Below are positions 8,455 to 11,493 of a stretch of DNA of 11,493 nucleotides, piece by piece. The notes beneath the pieces were generated by a model. It was given only the letters and a program-made list of their open reading frames with translations. It made no database searches and was not told the DNA's origin. The position numbers and the translations under genes are program-made. Each line of letters starts with the position of its first letter. Positions within the stretch are counted from its first letter, which is position 1. This DNA is from an uncultured Prevotella sp. (lineage in GTDB: Bacteria > Bacteroidota > Bacteroidia > Bacteroidales > Bacteroidaceae), in contig USCM01000041.1 in the NCBI GenBank assembly GCA_900553155.1, positions 1 through 11,493 on the forward strand, given 5' to 3'.

Positions 8455-8458
8455 TTAA
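8375..8458. repeat. Three contiguous 28-bp tandem repeats overlapping the ndh stop and the terminator arm
   Basis: Copies lie at 8375-8402, 8403-8430 and 8431-8458. The first two differ only at two bases (GAACC versus GACTC); the third begins TTCAAATATAAGCAG and is degenerate after that. The third includes the ndh stop codon, and the first contains one complete arm of the terminator stem. A separate 10-bp word, ACCTTAATCC, is also repeated exactly at 8364-8373 (terminator loop) and 8452-8461 (end of ndh). Confidence 0.88.
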
Positions 8459-9804
8459 TCCATAAGGTCCTCGCCAAGGTGTGTGGTCTGCTCGCGTTCC
8501 ATACGCTCCACTACCTCACGCGGTTTTGTGGCGTATGTAATCATGCGGATAGAGTCGTTGTAGCTAACATACTTCCACAACCAGTTGAGCAGCACCATCA
8601 TCTTGTTCTTAACACCGAGGATAGAGCGCAGGTGAACGACAAGCCACAATATCCATGCAAAGAAGCCCTGGCTGCGCAACTTGCCTATCTCAACCACCGC
8701 TTTGTGGCGTCCGACTGTTGCCATAGAGCCGAGGTTGTTGTACTTGAAGGCAGTGAGAGAGCTATCGGCCTGACCCTCGTTGATACTCTTGAGGTTCTTG
8801 GCAAGGTTCTTAGCCTGCTGTATAGCCACCTGAGCCACCTGCGGATGTCCGTTGGGATAAGCCTCGTCGGTGGTTTGCAGACACTGGTCGCCAATAGCAA
8901 ACACGCTGTCCAAGCCCGGGATGCGGTTGAACTGGTCTACCTTAAAGCGGAAGCCACGGCCCAGATGACTCTCGTCGATGCCCGGCATAGCGTTGGCTCT
9001 GATGCCCGATACCCAAAGGAATGTGCGTGTAGGAATTTCCGAGCCGTCCTTCATAATGACCTTATGGTCGCGGTAGTCGGTAACCATCTTGCCGAACTGG
9101 ATGTCCACACCCATACTCTTGAGGAAGTCGTAAGCCTTCTTCGACGATTCGGGCGACATTCCGGCAAGCAGACGGTCGCCAGCCTCTATAAGATAAATGT
9201 GCATCAATGACGAGTCCATATCTGGATAGTCGTACGGAATGACGTAGCGTTTCATCTCCGACAAGGCTCCGGCTATCTCCACACCGGTAGCGCCTCCACC
9301 AACGATAACGACGTTGAGCAGCTCCTGGCGTTCCTCCTCTGTGGCACAGGTAAGGGCGCGCTCCAAATTGGAGAGCAAGGCATTGCGCAGACCCATAGCC
9401 TCGGGCACTGTCTTCATAGGTATGGCCCAGTCCTCGATGTTCTTGTTGCCAAAGAAGTTGGTTGTGGCTCCGGCTGCCAATACAAGGTAGTCGTAGTCGA
9501 TCTTGCCGATAGAAGTCTGCAGAATCTTCTTGTCGGTGTCTACCATACGAGCTTCAGCCATACGGAAATAGAAGTCCTTGCGCTTGCGGAATATCTGACG
9601 AAAGGGGAATGAAATGCTGCTCGGGTCGATACCTGCCGACGCTATCTGATAGATAAGCGGTGGAAACTGGTGGAAGTTGTTCTTGTCGATCAGCACCACC
9701 TGCATGCCCGACCCATAGAGGTCTTCAGCCAGACGCAGTCCGCCGAGTCCGCCACCAACAATTACTACTCTCTTCTTCTGATTTCTCTGGATATTGATGC
9801 TCAT
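8455..9804 (-). CDS. ndh: Type II NADH:quinone oxidoreductase (NDH-2)
   Basis: 449 residues. It passes electrons from NADH through FAD to membrane quinone without pumping protons. Two Rossmann nucleotide-binding motifs are visible: VIVGGGLGGL (residues 14-23, FAD) and VIVGGGATGVEIAGAL (166-181, NADH). A conserved FAD-contact VFAIGDQ lies at 301-307, and the quinone-site motif AQVAIQQ is at 324-330, which points to NDH-2 rather than a generic disulfide reductase-like flavoprotein. The C-terminal part (about 381-413, FFAWILWLVVHL and following) is hydrophobic and amphipathic, as expected for membrane attachment. Length matches the family. The gene is monocistronic, with its own promoter at 9852-9859 and a strong terminator after the stop. 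No anomalies in the frame. Confidence 0.9.
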   Translation of the reverse strand: MSINIQRNQKKRVVIVGGGLGGLRLAEDLYGSGMQVVLIDKNNFHQFPPLIYQIASAGIDPSSISFPFRQIFRKRKDFYFRMAEARMVDTDKKILQTSIGKIDYDYLVLAAGATTNFFGNKNIEDWAIPMKTVPEAMGLRNALLSNLERALTCATEEERQELLNVVIVGGGATGVEIAGALSEMKRYVIPYDYPDMDSSLMHIYLIEAGDRLLAGMSPESSKKAYDFLKSMGVDIQFGKMVTDYRDHKVIMKDGSEIPTRTFLWVSGIRANAMPGIDESHLGRGFRFKVDQFNRIPGLDSVFAIGDQCLQTTDEAYPNGHPQVAQVAIQQAKNLAKNLKSINEGQADSSLTAFKYNNLGSMATVGRHKAVVEIGKLRSQGFFAWILWLVVHLRSILGVKNKMMVLLNWLWKYVSYNDSIRMITYATKPREVVERMEREQTTHLGEDLMD

Positions 9805-9851
9805 AATGAATAAGGTTTATATGTGTTTTATATTATCCTGAATTTGTAATG

Positions 9852-9859
9852 CAAAGGTA
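9852..9859 (-). promoter_or_regulatory. Bacteroidetes -7 promoter box for ndh
   Basis: On the minus strand the sequence is TACCTTTG, a full match to the TAnnTTTG box used by the primary sigma factor of Bacteroidetes. It sits about 48 bp before the ndh ATG, giving a predicted leader of roughly 40 nt. A convincing TTTG at -33 is not seen, so the upstream half is weak. Confidence 0.65.
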
Positions 9860-9890
9860 CGCTTTTTTCTTGAAATATCTGTTTGTCCAT

Positions 9891-9934
9891 AAAAAAAAGA
9901 TTGGCTACGGGCTCTTGTGCCTGTAGCCAATCTT
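9891..9934 (-). terminator. Intrinsic terminator of the hsp20 gene
   Basis: Arms AAGATTGGCTAC (9897-9908) and GTAGCCAATCTT (9923-9934) pair perfectly over 12 bp; an inner GGC/GCC pair may extend the stem. On the minus strand a run of T (9891-9897) follows directly. It lies 26 bp after the hsp20 stop and just upstream of the ndh promoter, so it separates the two units. Confidence 0.9.
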
Positions 9935-9960
9935 CTATATTCGAGGTGATGATGAAAACG

Positions 9961-10422
9961 TTATTTAACCTCAATGTTCTTCATTACCTTTGCTTCCTTC
10001 TCAGGTGTAGTCTTAGGAATGACGATGGTAAGGACGCCGTCGGCAACGCTTGCTGATATATTGTCGCGCTCTACATCATCAGGAAGAGTGTAGCTCTGCT
10101 CGTAGTTGCCATAGTAGAACTCATGGCGCAAGTAGCGTTCGTGTCTCTCTTTGCCGCAACTACATTCCTTGTTTTCTTCCTTGTGCTCCATCTTGTTCTC
10201 GATGGCCATATGAAGTAAACCCTCGTTGGTGACGTTGATACGTACCCATTCCTTCTTAAGTCCCGGAACAGCAACTTCCATTATATATTCCTCACTTGTC
10301 TCCTTGACGTTGATGGCAGGAGCTGTGGTGCGTACCTGTGGTAAATCTTCAGTGTTGAAGAAACTGTTGTCAAACCAATCGTTCAACCAATTTGAATAAT
10401 TATTTCTGCGAACTAACAACAT
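9961..10422 (-). CDS. hsp20: Small heat shock protein, Hsp20/alpha-crystallin family
   Basis: 153 residues from the ATG at 10422. An open frame extends upstream to 10572, but that ATG lies upstream of the likely promoter, and a GGAGGT sits 8 bases before 10422, so the shorter start is chosen. The protein has a short aromatic N-terminal arm (NWLNDWFDNSFF), an alpha-crystallin domain with INVKETSEEYIMEVAVPGLKK and the family signature ending in DGVLTIVIPK, and a C-terminal I-x-V motif (NIEVK) used in oligomer contacts. It is an ATP-independent chaperone that holds unfolding proteins in the cytoplasm. The loop before RYLRHEF is highly charged and contains CSC, which is uncommon in this family. 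It is monocistronic, with a candidate sigma-54 promoter upstream and a terminator behind. Confidence 0.93.
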   Translation of the reverse strand: MLLVRRNNYSNWLNDWFDNSFFNTEDLPQVRTTAPAINVKETSEEYIMEVAVPGLKKEWVRINVTNEGLLHMAIENKMEHKEENKECSCGKERHERYLRHEFYYGNYEQSYTLPDDVERDNISASVADGVLTIVIPKTTPEKEAKVMKNIEVK

Positions 10423-10430
10423 AATGAAAT

Positions 10431-10436
10431 ACCTCC
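10431..10436 (-). promoter_or_regulatory. Strong Shine-Dalgarno sequence of hsp20
   Basis: GGAGGT on the minus strand, 8 bases before the ATG at 10422. This is near-perfect complementarity to the 16S tail, unlike the other genes here, which have A/T-rich leaders as is usual in Bacteroidetes. It fixes the hsp20 start. Confidence 0.85.
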
Positions 10437-10550
10437 AATTTTTTATTTTCTCGTCCTCTCTTCGCCATGAGGTTCGGTCGGGATTTCTGTTTGTTAATAA
10501 TCTTGTTTGCCGCTTGCCTTTATTGGCTTCGGCTTTCACTATCTCATTAC

Positions 10551-10566
10551 GCAACTTATGTGCCAA
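10551..10566 (-). promoter_or_regulatory. Candidate sigma-54 (RpoN) -24/-12 promoter of hsp20
   Basis: The minus strand reads TTGGCAC, five bases, TTGC. This matches the core of the -24/-12 consensus, with GG and GC at the required 12-base register. It points at hsp20, with a predicted transcription start near 10539 and a leader of about 117 nt. No TAnnTTTG box was noticed in a suitable place for hsp20. Sigma-54 promoters require an enhancer-binding activator, and a dyad lies upstream. Confidence 0.65.
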
Positions 10567-10588
10567 CCGCATTTAGATAATGCCAAGT

Positions 10589-10632
10589 TGACATTTTAAC
10601 CAAATTTGTCAGACAAGTGTGTTAAATTGTCA
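10589..10632. promoter_or_regulatory. Nested dyad, candidate activator (enhancer) site
   Basis: An outer inverted repeat (TGACATTTTAAC at 10589-10600 and GTTAAATTGTCA at 10621-10632, one mismatch in 12) is centred on an inner perfect palindrome TTGTC-A-GACAA (10606-10616). The common centre is about 70 bp upstream of the predicted sigma-54 start and about 95 bp from the divergent gene's start. The symmetry suggests cooperative protein dimers; the protein is not identifiable. Confidence 0.5.
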
Positions 10633-10669
10633 TGTTTAATGAATTTATTTATTATTTAACACGGAAAAT

Positions 10670-10700
10670 ATTGTTATTGGGTGTAAAAATAATAACTTTG
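10670..10700 (+). promoter_or_regulatory. Bacteroidetes promoter of the His/Cys-rich gene
   Basis: TAACTTTG at 10693-10700 fully matches the TAnnTTTG -7 box, and ATTG at 10670-10673 matches three of four bases of the TTTG -33 box with a 19-base spacer. The ATG follows only 8 bases after the box, so the transcript should have almost no leader. Confidence 0.7.
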
Positions 10701-10708
10701 CACTTGAA

Positions 10709-11065
10709 ATGGCAAACAGAAGACACGTTCGCTTTGCATGGTTGCTGATATTGGTGTACTTGCCAATGTTGGTGATGGTAAGCTTCCACCATCATAATAA
10801 TAAGGTGGAGGAAGATGCTGTTGTGTCTTGTTGTCAGGATTGTCTGCATCATGTGCATCACAGCGGACATATTGCCTCAAGCCAAACTCTTACGCACGAT
10901 TGTGTGCTCTGTCAGTTTCAGAGCACATCATATCTTGTGCCAGTAGTGGCTATGTTGGTAACTGTCGCTGTTGTGAAGAGGCTCACAGTTCTTGTGCATT
11001 GCCCAAAGGTAAGGCTGAGGAACGTGAGCGTCAGAAGCACGAGAGCACCGCCTTATTGTTGGTAA
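10709..11065 (+). CDS. Small His/Cys-rich membrane protein, possible metal-related function
   Basis: 118 residues; I do not know a characterised homologue. There is a basic start (MANRRHVR), a hydrophobic segment (about 9-26) that could be a membrane anchor or uncleaved signal, then a stretch dense in metal-type ligands (nine His and five Cys between residues 27 and 68: FHHH, CCQDC, HHVHHSGH, THDCVLC), then a second hydrophobic segment (about 75-89) and a basic tail. The layout suggests a loop outside the cytoplasm held by two membrane segments and able to bind zinc, copper or heme. Small proteins of this type occur just before TonB-dependent receptors in Bacteroidetes, from general recollection, and that is the arrangement here: the receptor gene starts 85 bp downstream on the same strand. 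Function is inferred only from composition and context. Confidence 0.75.
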   Translation: MANRRHVRFAWLLILVYLPMLVMVSFHHHNNKVEEDAVVSCCQDCLHHVHHSGHIASSQTLTHDCVLCQFQSTSYLVPVVAMLVTVAVVKRLTVLVHCPKVRLRNVSVRSTRAPPYCW

Positions 11066-11140
11066 ATACATATTAAATAGTGGTTGCGACGTTATTGTTG
11101 TAACCCTTGGATTATTTTTCAAAGAAACTCCAACAATAAG
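11052..11140 (+). promoter_or_regulatory. Alternative RNA pairings before the receptor gene
   Basis: CTTATTGTTGG (11052-11062, end of the upstream gene) pairs perfectly with CCAACAATAAG (11130-11140), ten bases before the receptor ATG. Between them a 9-bp hairpin with two G-T wobbles (11082-11090 with 11097-11105) is followed by a T-rich stretch (11112-11119). TTATTGTTG also recurs at 11092-11100 and could compete for the same 3' partner. No clear promoter was found in this 85-bp gap. Confidence 0.35.
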
Positions 11141-11150
11141 AATAAAATAA

Positions 11151-11493
11151 ATGAAGACAATATACAAATCATTGTTGCTGATGGGCGTATGCTCGTCGGC
11201 AACAGTCCCCTCTATGGCTATGACAGAAGAAGCTGATTCAACACATCATCAGCCATTGACTGAAACTAATGTAAAGCTAAATGAGGTTGTGGTAACCGGA
11301 CTAACAGGGCAACAAAAGCTTGTAACATCGGCTTCGCCTATAAGTGTTGTGTCGCCAAAACAACTTGAATCCCAACCTTCCACAAATATCATTGATGCCA
11401 TAAGCCGTCAACCGGGAGTGTCGCAGATAACCACTGGTAGCGGTATTTCCAAACCTGTAATACGAGGAATGGGCTATAATCGTGTGGTCGTGG
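11151..11493 (+). CDS. TonB-dependent outer-membrane receptor, partial (N-terminus only)
   Basis: The ATG at 11151 opens 114 codons that run off the right edge. A signal peptide (about 1-24, ending SMA) is followed by a linker with His-His, a TonB-box-like segment (KLNEVVVTGLTG, about 43-54), and the start of a plug domain: ISVVSPKQLE, NIIDAISRQPGVSQ, then KPVIRGMGYNRVVV. It lacks the STN and carboxypeptidase-like domains of SusC, so it belongs to the siderophore, heme, cobalamin or metal receptor type rather than the glycan type. The preceding His/Cys-rich membrane protein on the same strand suggests a metal or metal-complex substrate; this is inference. The leader is A-rich with no Shine-Dalgarno sequence. 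Confidence 0.9.
   Translation, partial: MKTIYKSLLLMGVCSSATVPSMAMTEEADSTHHQPLTETNVKLNEVVVTGLTGQQKLVTSASPISVVSPKQLESQPSTNIIDAISRQPGVSQITTGSGISKPVIRGMGYNRVVV

Larger units (their letters stand above)
10423..10708. other. Divergent regulatory region between hsp20 and the His/Cys-rich gene
   Basis: 286 bp with no gene. From left to right it holds the hsp20 leader with its Shine-Dalgarno site (10423 to about 10539), including a small hairpin (GCCG/CGGC arms at 10509-10512 and 10530-10533); the sigma-54-like promoter (10551-10566); a nested dyad (10589-10632); a 9-bp inverted repeat (10619-10627 with 10654-10662); and the Bacteroidetes promoter of the rightward gene (10670-10700). Confidence 0.7.

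Noticed and set aside
8375..8458. 28-bp repeats as a possible CRISPR array
   Set aside because: The units are directly contiguous with no spacers, the third is degenerate, and no cas gene is seen.
10423..10572. A 50-residue N-terminal extension of Hsp20 starting at 10572
   Set aside because: The strong Shine-Dalgarno sequence belongs to the ATG at 10422, the extension has no Hsp20 similarity, and its ATG lies upstream of the candidate promoter.

Overview
The window looks like a chromosomal segment of a Bacteroidales bacterium, probably from the Prevotella side of the order, although the genus cannot be fixed by eye. The evidence is a SusC/SusD pair with a FecR-type anti-sigma gene, Bacteroidetes-type -7 promoter boxes (TAnnTTTG), mostly weak Shine-Dalgarno signals, and SusC-style carboxypeptidase-regulatory and STN domains. 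No rRNA, tRNA, insertion sequence or CRISPR array was seen.

Left part (1-8239, all minus strand). This is one tight co-directional cluster. Read in the direction of transcription it is: FecR-like anti-sigma factor (7298-8239), STN-containing SusC-like TonB-dependent transporter (3865-7266), SusD-like surface lipoprotein (2105-3846, broken by a one-base frameshift near 3172), then three secreted endonuclease/exonuclease/phosphatase (EEP) family hydrolases in tandem (1268-2068, 450-1271, and 1-420, the last running off the window). Gaps are 18-36 bp, or a 4-bp ATGA overlap. No glycoside hydrolase is present and no ECF sigma gene sits beside fecR. The cluster therefore reads as a Sus-like uptake system for a phosphodiester or phosphoester substrate (nucleic acid, phospholipid head group, inositol phosphate or similar) rather than a standard glycan locus. 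The substrate is inference.

Middle part (8240-9960). An intergenic region carries three degenerate 28-bp tandem repeats that run into a 21-bp-stem terminator. Next is a type II NADH:quinone oxidoreductase (8455-9804, minus) with a recognisable -7 promoter box, and behind that the terminator of the next gene.

Right part (9961-11493). A small heat shock protein gene (9961-10422, minus) has an unusually good Shine-Dalgarno sequence and a close match to a sigma-54 -24/-12 promoter, with a nested 44-bp dyad upstream that could be an activator site. Divergently, a short His/Cys-rich membrane protein (10709-11065, plus) has a Bacteroidetes promoter placed so close to its ATG that the mRNA may be almost leaderless. 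It precedes the start of a second, non-SusC TonB-dependent receptor (11151 to the edge), which suggests a metal or metallophore uptake locus continuing to the right.
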